From: Cryptomeria japonica
Lineage: Eukaryota > Streptophyta > Pinopsida > Cupressales > Cupressaceae
DNA length: 64,000 nt
Direction: 5' to 3'
Assembly (NCBI RefSeq): GCF_030272615.1
Contig: NC_081406.1
Span: forward strand, 260,883,386-260,947,385
Translations under genes and position numbers: made by a program
Notes under the pieces: model-generated
Seen by the model: only the letters and a program-made list of their open reading frames with translations
The model's database searches: none
Told to the model about the DNA's origin: nothing
In this document: one piece after another, positions 35,095 to 46,334 of the stretch
How positions within the stretch are numbered: position 1 is the first letter of the stretch
Layout of the letters: the number at the start of each line of letters is the position of its first letter

Positions 35095-38000
35095 TCAAGT
35101 CTCTATCAGAGGGGCAGAAACCCCTAACCTGTCTCTCAAATACTCAAATGATTCCTTAGCCAATGGTTTAGTGAATATATCTGCAATCTGTTCTTTAGTG
35201 TTCACATAAACCAATTTGACTTCCTTTGCTTCTACCTTGTCCTTCAAAAAGTTATACTTTATTGAAATATGCTTAGTCTTAGAGTGAAATACCAAATTTT
35301 TAGACATGTCAATAGCTGCATAGTTATCAGAGTAGATAACTACTGGTTCACTACAATTTACCTTGATATCCTTCAACATTTGCTTCATCCATAAGACTTG
35401 AGTGCAATTAGTTGTAACTGCAACATATTCAGCTTCTGCAGTAGAAAAAGAAATGCATTACTATTGTTTGTTGATCAATGAAACCAGTTTCTTTCCAAGA
35501 AAGAAAGCTCCACTAGAAGTGCTCTTCCTGTCATCAGTATCTCCTGTCAAATCTGAGTCAGTATATGCACATAAAGTGAAATCATCATTTTTAGAATACC
35601 ACAAGCCATATTTTGTTGTTCCTTGCAAATACCGAAATATCCTCTTTATTGCACATTCATGATTTTCTTTAGGATTACTTTGATATTTTGAAACAATACT
35701 TACTGCATTCATAATATCAAGTCTAGTTTGAGTTAGATATAACAAACCACCAATCATAGACTTGTACCTTGTCGGATTTATCAATGTAGAAGTATCCTTG
35801 ATAGATAATTTCTCACTTGTCACCATAGGAGTACTTACCAGTTTGGAATTATCCATACCAAACTTCTTCAACAATTCCCTTAGATACTTAGTTTGATAGA
35901 TAAAAATGCCTTTGTCAATTTGAGTAATCTGCAAACCTAAGAAAAATCTCATCTCACCAATCATGGACATTTCAAATTCATCATATTGTTAGCAAATTCC
36001 ATGCACAATTTATCTTCTCCTTCAAAAATGATATCATCAACAAATACTTCAATAATAAGAATATCATTATCAGTGATCTTATAATATAAATTACTATCAG
36101 CACTGCCTTTAGTAAAACCAAGCTTCAAAAGATATTTATCCAACCTTGCATACCAAGCTCTAAGAGCTTGTTTCAATTGATATAAAGCTTTCTTCAATCT
36201 ACAAACCATATCTTTATCATCTATCAGTGAAAATCCATCAGGTTGCTCAATGTATACTTCTTCTTCAAGTTCACCATTCAAAAATGCACATTTAATATCC
36301 ATTTGATAAACTTTATAGTTCTTATAAGCTGCATAGGCAATAAATAGTCTAACAGCTTCAATTCTAGCTACAAGTGCAAATGTCTCACCATAATCAATTC
36401 CTTCCATTTGAGAATATCCTTTACAAACCAATCTAGCTTTGTTTCTTACAACTTTAGCATCCTCATTCATTTTATTTCTAAAAACCCATTTAGTTCCAAT
36501 AACATTCTTATTTTTAGGGCGGGGATCTAAAGTCCAAGTCTCATTCTTCTCTATCTGATCTAATTTATCTTCCATAGCCTTTAACCAATGTTTATCCTTA
36601 CAAGCTTCAATAACAGTTGCTGGTTCAACTTGAGAAATAAGACATACCTCTTCATTTTCCAATTTTCTTCTTGTCATAACTCCCTTGTTCCTATCTCCAA
36701 TGATTTGATCTTCAGAATGATTTAATCTTACATACCTTGGTGTCTTCTGAACTTCAGATTCACTGCTCTAATCATCAGTCACAGTTGAATTTTCTAGTTG
36801 TGTCGGTGTAACTGTCTCAATTTCTTGTACCAGTTGAGGTATTGTCGGTTCAGTTATGATCATTTCCACTGTCGGTTCCCTGCCATATGATATAGAATTA
36901 TTTTTGTACTGGTCATCCACTTTCACATTAGCACTTTCCACAATTTTCTGCAATCTTTTGTTATAACATCTATATGCTTTGCTTTGAATTGAATAACCAA
37001 GAAACATCCCTTCATCACATCTAGGATCAAACTTTCCAATTGAATCATCTCTTTTGATATAGCATTTACTTCCAAAAATTCTGAAATATTTAATAGTAGG
37101 TGTATGTCTAAACCATAATTCATAAGGGGTCTTACCGGTTTCACCTTTGATGTGAACTCTATTGAATGTGTAGACTGTTGTACTCACTACTTCTCTCTAG
37201 TAGGTATGAGGTAATTTGGCTTCCATCATCATAGATCTTGTTGCATCCAAAATGGTTTTGTTCTTTCTTTCCACTACTTCATTCTGTTGAGGAGTCCAAT
37301 GTGCAAATAATTGTCTCTTGATTCCATTTGTCTCACAGTAACTGTTAAATTCATGAGAAGTGAACTCACCTCCATGATCTGATCTTAGACATTTGATTTT
37401 CAATCAAGTTTTTGTTTAAATCTTTGCTTTAAAGATCTTGAATTTCTCAAAGGCTCCAGACTTCTCCCTAATAAAAGTCACCCACATCATCCTAGAATAG
37501 TCATCAATAATCGACATGAAATACCTATCACCTTGAAAGCTTCAATTCCTTGTTGGACCACATAAGTCAATGTGAATCAAATCAACTACATCATTAGATT
37601 TATCATGTATGCTCTTAAAATAACTTCTAACTTTCTTCCCAATTGACATTCCTTACATATCGGATTATGAGGCTTCATAATCTTAGGTATATCTCTAACC
37701 ACCTTACTTGAACTGATCTTAACAATACAATCAAATTAGCATGACACAGCCTCTTATGCCATAACCAACTCTCATCAATATGAGCAATCAAACATGTCTT
37801 ACTACCAGTGTTCAAGTGAAAGATATTAGCTCCAGTCTAAATACCGGTTGCAATCTCCAAACCAGTCTTGTTAATGATTTTACATTTTCTATCTTTAAAC
37901 TGAAGTTGGAAACCCTTATCAACCAATTGACCAACACTCAAAAGATTATGCTTTAAACCTTCTACATAATAGACATTATCAGTATTATGCTTACCATCCA

Positions 38001-38139
38001 GAGAAATAGTGCCTCTACCTCTTATCATACATGCTTTGTCATCTCCAAATATGACTTGATTGCCATTGTATTCTTGCAGGGACAAAAATTTTCTTGTCTC
38101 TAGTCATATGATGTGAACATCCACTATCAATTACCCATT
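35095..38139 (-). pseudogene. pol: Copia E pol: protease, integrase, RT, RNase H, broken
   Basis: Minus-strand polyprotein. The protease active site DSGCS at 38127-38113 is intact, but a frameshift follows near 38085. Integrase pieces show SWLWHKRLCHANL, HIDLCGPT, DDYSRMMWVTF and RSDHGGEFTS (37403-37197), with stops between. The piece 37187-36768 holds the conserved KTPYELWFRHTPTIKYF segment. Reverse transcriptase (36677-35961) has [20 protein letters not shown] and catalytic FVDD. A shift near 35965 leads into 35970-35461, with MRFFLGLQI and the RNase H start AYTDSD. The RNase H end, with KTKHISIKYNFLKDKV, is 35388-35095. The frame is broken about eight times. Confidence 0.88.
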
Positions 38140-39293
38140 CATCCTTATCTTCCAACTTTTGCTGCCAGGGCCTTTTCTTTATTTTTGATAGTTGGTTCTG
38201 GTTCATCTTCCTTTAAATCATAGAACACCCATTCCTTTCCATTATCAGATCCACTAGCAGAGTCTTCTGTCAGTTCATCCCTAGAGTCATCACTTATTCC
38301 TTCCTCATCCGCTATGTAGCATTGTTTACTTTTCTTGAATCTATATCTGTTCTGATTAGGCTTAAATGATTTCTTAACTCTTTCCTCAAACCTAGCATTC
38401 CTTTCAGGACATCTAGATGCAAAATGACCAATCTTATTACATGCAAAACATTTAAGAGGTGCTTTTCCTTCATACTTACTTCATGTCAGTCCTTTAGGTA
38501 CTCTTCTAGCAAATAAGGCTTCAAGTTGCTCAAATTCTTCATCTTCTTTCCTCATGTCTTCCAATTCTTTTGCATATAAAACTTGCCAATCACTCTTTCC
38601 AGTAGATGACGATGATGATGTATGAAAAGCAGGTTTAGTCTTTCAAACTCCATAAGATCCAAATTCTTCAAGCTCAAAAGCAGATAATTTCCCAATCAAA
38701 ATATCTCTATTAACTGAAGAGTTAGCCATTGTTCTCAACTCATTAATTGTAGTTGCCTTCATATTGTAAGTCGGTGGGAGGGCTCTCAAGACTTTGGAAA
38801 CTATTTCATCTTCACTCATAAATTCTCCACAACATTGAATTCCCATAACAATCTCATTTACTCTTTCCATAAATAGAACAATTCTTTCATTATCTTCCAT
38901 CTTTAAGTTTTCATATCTTACCCGGTAACCATCAAGTTTAGCAATTTTGATAGTAGGATAACCTTCATTCAAAATCTGCAATTTATCCCACATAACCTTA
39001 GCTGATGATTTACAAATTAATCCCATAATCTGCTGATCAGTAAGTGCACACAAGAGGGCTTCTCTAGCTCTGCAATCATTCTCAATATTCTTATCCAAAT
39101 TTGCAGGAGCAGGATTGCCAGATGTCGAATCATAAGGTGTGTATCCTTTCTCAGTGATCTCCCAAATATCCTTGCCAAGACATCTAAGATGAGTCTCCAT
39201 TCAAATTTTCCATATCCTATAATTTGTTCCATCAAGCTTAGGGATTTGTCTTCTGAAAATAGTTGTTGGTGGATTAGAAGTGTTAGCTGCCAT
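38140..39293 (-). pseudogene. gag: Copia E gag, few lesions
   Basis: Structural protein. The ATG at 39293-39291 opens MAANTSNPPT, close to the primer site. The frame contains PKLDGTNYRIWKI, then a TGA near 39198, and is open from 39200 to 38643 (METHLRCLGKDIWEI..., with LMERVNEIVMGIQ-type capsid helices). Another stop at 38643 precedes the basic C-terminus. The zinc knuckle CFACNKIGHFASRC (CX2CX4HX4C) at about 38451-38410 is intact. It then runs into the protease. Best-preserved copia gag in the window. Confidence 0.82.
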
Positions 39294-39332
39294 AGGATAT
39301 ACCTCAAGCTATTAAGCTTTTGCAAAAGAGGA

Positions 39333-39349
39333 CCAAATCTCTAATACCA
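39333..39349 (-). promoter_or_regulatory. Primer-binding site of element E (tRNA-Met type)
   Basis: Minus-strand TGGTATTAGAGATTTGG begins one or two bases after the 5' LTR. It matches the copia initiator-tRNA-Met site TGGTATCAGAGC with two changes. Confidence 0.75.
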
Positions 39350-39351
39350 AT

Positions 39352-40606
39352 TTTTAGGATAACCGGTGAACAACTGAGAGGGGGGGTGAATCAATTGTTA
39401 ACAAATTATAACTTTTAATCCACTCAATAACCTTAAACAGATCAAGTACCGGTAAAGCACATACAAATGCCGATAGGAACATATACCAGTAAATTATACA
39501 ACTTAACAATTAAATAGATAATCAATGCAAAGCAACCATACCACATAACACCATGAGTTGTACGTGGAAAACCCGAAAAGAGAAAAACCACGGTGGGAAG
39601 CCTACCCACAGTCAGATGATACTTCTGCAGAAAGTATGTGTTACAATGAGGGGTTGCACATGTAGGAAGGCACACTACCTAGACCGTACTGATCATTACA
39701 AAAAGAGTCTCACTAACTACAGAGAGGCTACAACCTTCTCAAGATAAATGGACAACAACCCAATAGAGTGAACTACTAGAGATAACATCTATCATGCCTG
39801 ATTACAGTCTCAGTTAAGCTCAATGTCGGAGGACTAAATCCTCTTTTGAATCCAATTCGATCACCAATGATTGATCAACTCCTTTGCCTAAATGATATTA
39901 CAATATTTGCATATTTCATTCCTTGACCATGACCTTTTCCTTAACCATGATATATTACAAAGAGTTTCTACCTCTTATTTATATAAACCCTAAGGCCTAA
40001 ACCAATTAGGTCGGCCACCTAAAAGATATTACAATGATATGCCATGTCGGCTTAAGACCAAAACAATAATAACCAATCCATAAATCATCTCGAAACATCC
40101 CAGTAATGTGTAGAGTACACGTTATCATGATACCGGTCCATAACCTAGATAGGTACCGTACCTATTCTGGGTCCACCATGCCAAAGAAAGTTCTTCAAGT
40201 AGTTGAAGCATGATCAAAGAATATCTTTAGCATCCTGAAATCCATTTAGAAACTGCACCAACACCAATTATGCATCCTATCAAGATTCCTCAATGAAAGC
40301 TCTGTCGATTAAACCTTAAACCAGTGCCGGTAAGAGTTTACCAGAATGTATGACAACATCCGATTACCAAGTCAATACCAACTGACCAAAACAAGCTCAA
40401 GAAGCATCTACCACATGTAACCAATCACATTCCATAGATCCAAACATGTCGGAAGTGTCCAATAGATAGTCTCTTCTACCGGTAACACTAGATCTTCTAC
40501 CGGTAACCAAAACCTTTCTGTCAGTAACCAACCATATCAGCTAGTGTTGACATCAATGACAAAACATCAATGCAACACATAATCAATTCATCCAGTAATG
40601 CCAACA
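39352..40606 (-). repeat. 5' LTR of copia element E
   Basis: Pairs with 33459-34732. On the plus strand its first bases read TTTTAGGATAACC where the other copy has TGTTAGGATAACC, so one terminal base of this copy is mutated. The outer end is ...GCCAACA followed by GTACT. Confidence 0.9.
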
Positions 40607-40899
40607 GTACTCCTACAAATAGCTTTCTCTGCAAGTATATTATAATTTATTTTGATTGCTGAATAATATATTGGGTGGCTTTTGGAGTGTGGGGTTTTTC
40701 TCTCGAAAGGGTTTTCCCCACGTAAAATCACTGTGTTGTGGTTTGAATGTTGTTATGTCTATTTCTATTTTTTGTAACTGTTGTGATGATCTATAAAAGT
40801 TTTTGCATTTCCCTCCTCTCAATATTAGTGTAGGAAGTTGTTCCGCTACTTAACTTCCTTACAAAAAGAGGCAAAAACAATGGTCATAGCAGGGGGGAG

Positions 40900-41667
40900 C
40901 TAATCCTCTTCTTCTTCGTCTTCATCTTCCTCATCATTATCTACTCCTTCTTCCATATAATCTAAGTCCGAGTCAAAAAATCACATGATCACTTGGAGAA
41001 GGGGAGGATCACCAGGGGTCAGGATCCTCGGGAAGATGTAATCGCAGAAATCGAAGTACCAAGCGACTCCATCTGAGTCCACTAAGAGGTGCAGCCGCAG
41101 CAAGAAGTCAAAGGCTCACCACACCTAGTCTTGGTGTTGCACCAAAGACGTGGTCTTCAAACCATAAATGAATGGAAGCCATGGAACTACCTCACTATTA
41201 TCAATAAAATGCCTCAATTCAGATGTTGTGGGGATTCCCACATAGGGGACTACGTTTCTCATTACCTCCTCTAACCCACCATAATACTTTACGGGGGAAA
41301 GCACTTCAGTAAGATGGGAATGAGTTCCCCCGACAAGTTAATATCTAACAGTGAGGCAACAAATGTCTGTGTTCACATGGTACCTATCCTCATAGCTCAT
41401 GAAATCTTCACCTAATACCCATTTTATGGATGCAATGACAATCAAATTCTTATGACTAGTTATCCTTTGCAAACGACGGTCAGAAATAGTTCCTAAAAAG
41501 GTAACTTAATTTCTAGCGCTCACTAACCTAATAGGGGTATCCAAAGCCTCTACTCTTAGCAGCTAAGAACACTTTCCAAAATGGTATTTATAGAAATTTG
41601 GTGCTGAAAGCAATATTAACAACTTGTCCATCAGCGCAAGTTGGTGTTTAATGGCAGTTCATTTCAT
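40900..41667 (-). pseudogene. Unrecognised antisense ORF remnant in gypsy C, acidic C-terminus
   Basis: Read on the minus strand, one frame from about 41667 to TAG at 40902-40900 gives a protein-like sequence with a handful of stops. It contains FLGTISDRRLQRITSHKNL, then VPYVGIPTTSELRHFI, then WLPFIYGLKTTSL, then WYFDFCDYIFPRIL, and ends in DSDLDYMEEG followed by an acidic tail of about 16 residues, nearly all D or E. It lies between pol and the long sense ORF of C, opposite to both. I do not recognise the family. The consistent frame and the acidic tail (compare the antisense PMD gene of F) suggest a decayed gene rather than chance. Gypsy F splits the DNA just upstream (41789), so the true start may be lost or lie at 54049 onward. 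Confidence 0.5.
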
Positions 41668-41789
41668 GACAAGTGAGAAGATTTTTAAGAAGATTATAAC
41701 CCGCCTACACATGATTTTAAGGAGTGTGCAAAGCCCAAGCTTTCGCCACGCGTCCCTCCATAATATTTCCTTTTACGAAAAATCCTAAG

Positions 41790-43117
41790 TGTGTAGGGGA
41801 AAAAGCGAGACTAGGTTAATCATGCCCTAATCCTACCTTTTGACACACATTACGGAATACGAAAGAGCCTAGAGATATCGCACAATTGGCTACTTCTTTT
41901 GGTGAAAGAGAGAGCCACGGGATATCTATTAGGATTTCTATTCCCTTGTTGAAATTGTAAAATCAAGTAATGCAAGTTCAAACCCTAATCCCAAAATGCA
42001 AGTATGAACTAATAACAAGATTGCAGAATTGAGATTAAACAATGAACAACTATAAGTACAAGGATGAAATAAGAATGCAGATATGTACCCGGAGTCAAAA
42101 TCGGACTGAAAATGTTCAGGACGGGGGCGCGGGCGCCACTGTCCTGAAAACTGCACCGAAAACCACTGTTCTGCACTCTGAAACACTGTCTGGAAATTGT
42201 CTGTACACTGTCTGTCCGGAGGACCAGGGCGCCCAGCGCCTCTGTCCCAGGGACCAGGGCGCCCAGCGCCCCTGTCCCAGTCTTCTGCTCTGCAATTTCA
42301 CACAGAGTGCTGTCCCAACTTTCTCTCTCCGGATCTGTATCCCGCGGCGTCGTCCGAATCTCGAAACCTGCAATAATATCCAACCCTCAAGGGAGGAGTA
42401 CAAGCCAATCTTCAGTCGGTAATCTCCTATTGTTCTTCAATGTCTTCCAAGCCCTAAGTGGATGAATGAATTTGATAGATGCTTGATAGAATGATGTTGA
42501 ATGTTGTTGAAGTCCTCAAAGATCTGCTCTTTCGTTGCATATGAAGTTCCTGGAAACAAAAATCCGATCCGTCCAAATGAAGAAAGAGAGTTCTTATGTA
42601 TGAAACCCTAGGTCGTAAATTTGTATTTTGGCCAACCTAGAGATTGAATATCCCACCAATTTCTTGGGGTTAAGCTTTATTTTATGATTGGATCGCGCTC
42701 CTAAAATTTCGGGAAAAATGTCCGGGACCATGTGCACGGGCGCCATGGTCCCGACAACTTTTCACCAAATTTTCAGGGCCGTCGGATATGATGATTTTAG
42801 AGAGAATCCCGAAGTTACAGGTGATTTCGAGATGTTTTGACCCCGAAACCAAGCCCCCAAGTTCGGAATAGGACTTAATTAGGGTTTTTGATTAAGTGAT
42901 GTATTGGAGGAATCAAATGCGAAGGGCGCGCTTTAGTGAAAGGGCCCAACTTTATGATGTAGAGAATGATGAAATAGGAACCTTAGACCTAATTAATTTG
43001 ATTAATTAAGTGCTTAAGGAGAAATGCAATGCAAAATGCAAAATGCACTAAGGCGGGTGCTAAACTAGGTGTGAAATTGTACCACCCTAGCGAGTGCGTA
43101 CAATTTACGACGCTACA
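41790..43117 (-). repeat. 3' LTR of gypsy element F
   Basis: On the plus strand it starts TGTGTAGGGG and ends GACGCTACA. It carries a GC-rich tandem repeat (GGACCAGGGCGCCCAGCGCC core) in two copies at about 42220-42280, and a GGGCGCCATGGTCCC motif near 42737-42752. Almost identical to 52689-54048. Confidence 0.92.
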
Positions 43118-43134
43118 TTTAGCCCCCACTTTAG
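43118..43134 (-). promoter_or_regulatory. Polypurine tract of gypsy element F
   Basis: Minus-strand AAAGTGGGGGCTAAA lies directly before the LTR start TGTAGCG. Confidence 0.7.
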
Positions 43135-43702
43135 CGGTCATATGAGTACTACGTGCATATGCAAGCTAAAGTACAAAAAAGTAAGCATCATTTGAAAAAA
43201 AGGATATATCCATAAGTTGTCGGACGAAGCCCCCAGCGGTATCTGCAGTACACAGTTAGGAACCGCACCCTACAAAACAAACGTTAGATCACAAAATCAC
43301 CTAATGCTTACTAGGGAAAGTGATGAAATCTATGAGTAGTTGTATGCCCCCCCCTGTTTCGACTTGCTTATTAGGGAGGTGAAACAGGGTAGCATGTTTA
43401 CTTGCGACAAATTGTGTAAGAGAGTATTGATGAGGGTGGTTCACTAAATAGGCTTCATCAGAGCACTTTTTGGAACATCCCGAGAGTAAGGGAAGGAAAA
43501 TACGATTCCAACGCAACACACGGTTCGAAAATCGCATCTCCCAAACTCAAGTTATGATAAAATGAATGACAGAGGAGAATTAGGGTTTCAAAAAGTAAGA
43601 ATAAACAAACGAGAGTATATACCTCGAAAGTGACACTTGTATTCGTCACTTTGTTGATTTCAGGATACTATTCAGTGCAGCGGAGCCCACATAGCCATCA
43701 TC

Positions 43703-46334
43703 ATGCCTTCACGACGACCAGAGCGTCCCACGAGGATCGAGATCCTACGCCAGGCCGTGATCAACGACGAGCCACTGGACGAGGTGAGTTGACTGAACGT
43801 TTGACTTTTGATTTTTCGCATGTTTGACTTTTTCGTGATCGTATGCGGGCCTCGAAGGCTGACCGGGGCCCACCCAGGGCGCCATGGTCCCTGAGGGGCG
43901 CCCTGGTCCCCCCAGGGCACCATGGTCCCTGACAGGGGCGCCATGGTCCCTGCAGGGCGCCATGGTCCCCTCAGGGTGCCATGGTCCTTGACAGGGCGCC
44001 ATGGTCCCCAATCAGGGCCTGGCGAGAGGTTCCGGGGCTAGCATACGATGTGCGACGGTTTGCATTTGCGATTTCGATGATCGAGTACTGATTATAGTTA
44101 TGTTTTCGTGTTGCAGGGTCTCCCGTACATGAGAGAGCACACAGCGGGACATATTCTTTGCACTTTGCGAGATCAGATTCCACGGCTGACTCAGTCAGAG
44201 AGAGACACACTATCGATTGTAGGATTGTGGTATGTGATTTTGATGCCAGCCATTCGATTTCATCCTGCGATGCTGATGGCCTTGATGGAGCAATGGGATC
44301 CTGACACATGCACCTTTCACCTTCCAGTAGGAGAGCTGACAGTCACACTCGAGGATGTGTACCGTATATTTCGTCTTCCTATCAGAGGAGCGACAGTTAC
44401 ATACGCGACCGATCGGTCAGCGGAGGATCATCAGAGAGAGCAGGTGTATTGCATAGGGAAAGTCATGCCGAGCGAGACGAGAGGTCGCATCATGGTCAGC
44501 TGGCTCTTACATCCTACAGGGGAGGTACCACTTTTGAGACGCCTTATGATAGCCATCATAGCACTAGCCGTCTGCCCTAATGGGTGAGGGACACACATGC
44601 ATGGGGGCCTCACATGGTGTATCAGAGCGATGGAGAGGCACAGGAGAGTGTATGCTTGGGGTCGGAGTATGCTTGCACATCTCTATCACGACCTTGGGGA
44701 GTATGTATTCGGACAGGGTTGTAGTTTGATGACATGCACACTTCTACAGGTGTGGATTTTAGAGCACTTCACATGCACCAGGCCCGTCGGCTTTCCACTG
44801 AGTACAGCGAGCGAGCGACCTAGGGTGTTCGCTTATCCACTTACCAGAGAGTCGAGATTTGGAGATTTATTATATTGGAGAGTGATTATTGACAGACTGA
44901 CATCCGAGGTGATAGTGTGGAGACCTTACCTACTGATGCACAGATGGGATGGTATGGAGAGACAGTTAGCATGTCTACAGAGGAACCGCCTATTGCGAGG
45001 ACGATATGCACACATCATAGTCCCTTTCTACATTGACCGAGTACGGAGGCAGTTCGGACTAGAGCAGTGTGTTCCAGCCGATGTGCCCATCTATACTCGA
45101 CACTCACGGGTCCTTCCCAGACCTGGAGCAGTAGCGAGACCGACGGTAGATGATATTGAGATGACAGATTTAGAGGGATCTGATCAGGATGTAGTCACTG
45201 ACTATTCTACAGAGCCTGGAGCACAGCGTAGATATGTTTCATGGTTCATGGGATCATATCCAGGTCCTATCTTTCCACCAGATCATCCGACAGGCTATCC
45301 AGGCCCATGGAGACATGGAGACCGAGATGAGGACGAGGGATCCAGGTTAGAGGAGCCAGAGGAGGGAGAGGATCATGAGGAGGCGGAAGATCCTGATCCA
45401 CCTACAGGCGATCAGCCCAGTGACGAGGAGGAGGAGGATGAGGATGCAGATAGAGAGGAGGATGAGGAGGATGCAGGTGATGATGCAGATGAGGACGGGG
45501 ATGATGATGACGAGGAGGACGACGAGGAGGAGGATAGAGATGATGAGGAGGAGTCGGATGCAGCTCCCCACCATTCAGGAGATGATACCATAGCTCTAGA
45601 TCCACCTCCTATTCTCCAACAGGGGGAACAGGAGGCGATACGGAGACCTGTCACCAGTACCGTCCAGCCTACACCCATCGTGGATAGAGTATATGAGCGA
45701 GGGGAGCCTAGCGGTTCTCAGTCACAGATACTACCATATCATGATCCCTACTGGCGCGAAGGAGATCCAGGTATAGTAGGTTCATATTGATTGATTAATG
45801 TTTTGATGATAAAGAATGGTACTAACAAAAATCTGTTCTACTGCCATAGCTAATGTGCAGGAATGGCGTTCCTTGATTCAGCAGGCAATGACAGACATTT
45901 CCATGATAGCACAGATCCCCAGTTCCTCACAGATTGCCTATAGGCCTCAGGGGAACGCAGGTCGGCATGAGAATTTGTTTTTCCCATTCCGAGTACAGGT
46001 AGATATATGGAGGGAGAGAGAGAGAGTCCTATCAGAGGACCTCCAGCAGACGCGGCGGAGAGAGAGAGTCCTATCAGAGGACCTCCAGCAGGCGCGGCAG
46101 AGAGAGAGAGTCCTATCAGAGGACCTCCAGCAGGTGCGGCGAGACCTAGTAGCGGCCCAGACCGAGGCTACCACCTATCGTGCGATCCTTATGGATAGGG
46201 ATCGTAGGAGTTCCTCTCGGAGTCACTCACGATCTGTATCGCACTACACACCCATGGGTCCACCTCCACGGCCAGATCAGGAGGGAGCATCCAGTCGACA
46301 CTCTCCAGCCACTAGCCCTAGGGATAGGAGATGA
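43703..46334 (+). CDS. Plant mobile domain (PMD) protein gene, three exons, antisense inside gypsy F
   Basis: I model exons 43703-43783, 44117-45770 and 45850-46334 (740 codons), from ATG MPSRRPERPT. Both introns are GT-AG (donors GTGAGT and GTATAG, acceptors TTGCAG and CCATAG) and both joints keep the frame. Exon 2 shows the PMD family pattern: LPYMREHTAGHIL, FHLPVGELTVTLEDVYRIF, then YAWGRSMLAHLY and TLLQVWILEHF. A D/E-rich tract of about 80 residues follows (about 45320-45580). Exon 3 has three 14-residue RERVLSEDLQQ repeats (likely coiled coil) and an R/S-rich tail. One in-frame TGA at 44585-44587 interrupts the PMD core; a CpG change from CGA is plausible. PMD proteins such as Arabidopsis MAIN and MAIL1 act in the nucleus in silencing and development, and PMD copies are known in transposons. 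GC content is higher than in the surroundings. The exon model is inference. Confidence 0.7.
43784..44116 (+). other. Intron 1 of the PMD gene, with GC-rich minisatellite
   Basis: Phase-0 intron, 333 bp, GTGAGT...TTGCAG. From about 43874 to 44012 it contains about seven units of roughly 19-20 bp built on GGGCGCCATGGTCCC. The array is GC-rich and contains the palindromic cores GGCGCC and CCATGG. Confidence 0.6.
43874..44012 (+). repeat. GC-rich minisatellite, unit about 19-20 bp
   Basis: Seven imperfect units with core GGGCGCCATGGTCCC and a CTGA/CAGG spacer. The same core occurs once in each LTR of F (about 42737-42752 and 53668-53683). Its GACAGGGGCGC...GGTCC skeleton also matches the reverse complement of the LTR tandem repeat. 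Confidence 0.85.
46016..46143 (+). repeat. 42-bp tandem repeat in PMD exon 3, three copies
   Basis: Three nearly identical 42-bp units (GAGAGAGTCCTATCAGAGGA core) encode RERVLSEDLQQ plus three variable residues. The length is a multiple of three, so copy number can change without breaking the frame. Confidence 0.85.

Larger units (their letters stand above)
33459..40606 (-). mobile_element. Ty1/copia element E, complete, minus strand
   Basis: A 7.15-kb copia element flanked by GTACT on both sides (33454-33458 and 40607-40611). It has two LTRs of about 1.26 kb, a tRNA-Met-type primer site, gag, pol and a polypurine tract, all read on the minus strand. It is better preserved than B: protease active site, zinc knuckle and RT box are intact, but stops and shifts still break gag-pol. 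It inserted into solo LTR D. Its LTR ends resemble those of A. Confidence 0.93.
32818..40863 (+). mobile_element. Solo LTR D (898 bp) split by copia element E
   Basis: Two pieces, 32818-33458 and 40607-40863, join into one LTR starting TGTTGGG and ending TTACA. Both sides are flanked by AAAAG (32813-32817 and 40864-40868), a perfect 5-bp duplication. A TATA-like box (CTATATATGAGG) lies at about 33373-33384, and a GGGTTTTCCCCACGT block (copia-style R/U5) at about 40710-40725. No gag-pol of this family is present, so the full element was reduced to one LTR by recombination before E inserted. Confidence 0.75.

Noticed and set aside
42009-42422. ORFs on both strands in the F LTRs (also at 52837-53396)
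   Set aside because: They fall in the GC-rich LTR minisatellite, are open in several frames, and differ between the two LTRs.
44583-44625. A tiny third intron (GTGAGG...ATCAG) removing the in-frame TGA of the PMD gene
   Set aside because: It would be only about 43 bases, below the usual plant minimum, and the frame continues naturally across the TGA.
45347-45678. Minus-strand and alternative-frame ORFs across the acidic region of the PMD gene
   Set aside because: They mirror a GAG/GAT-rich coding tract; the low-complexity products (poly-S, poly-L, poly-H/P) are shadows of the D/E-rich plus-strand frame.
46016-46143. CRISPR-like direct repeats
   Set aside because: The repeats are contiguous, without spacers, in a plant coding exon; this is a tandem repeat.
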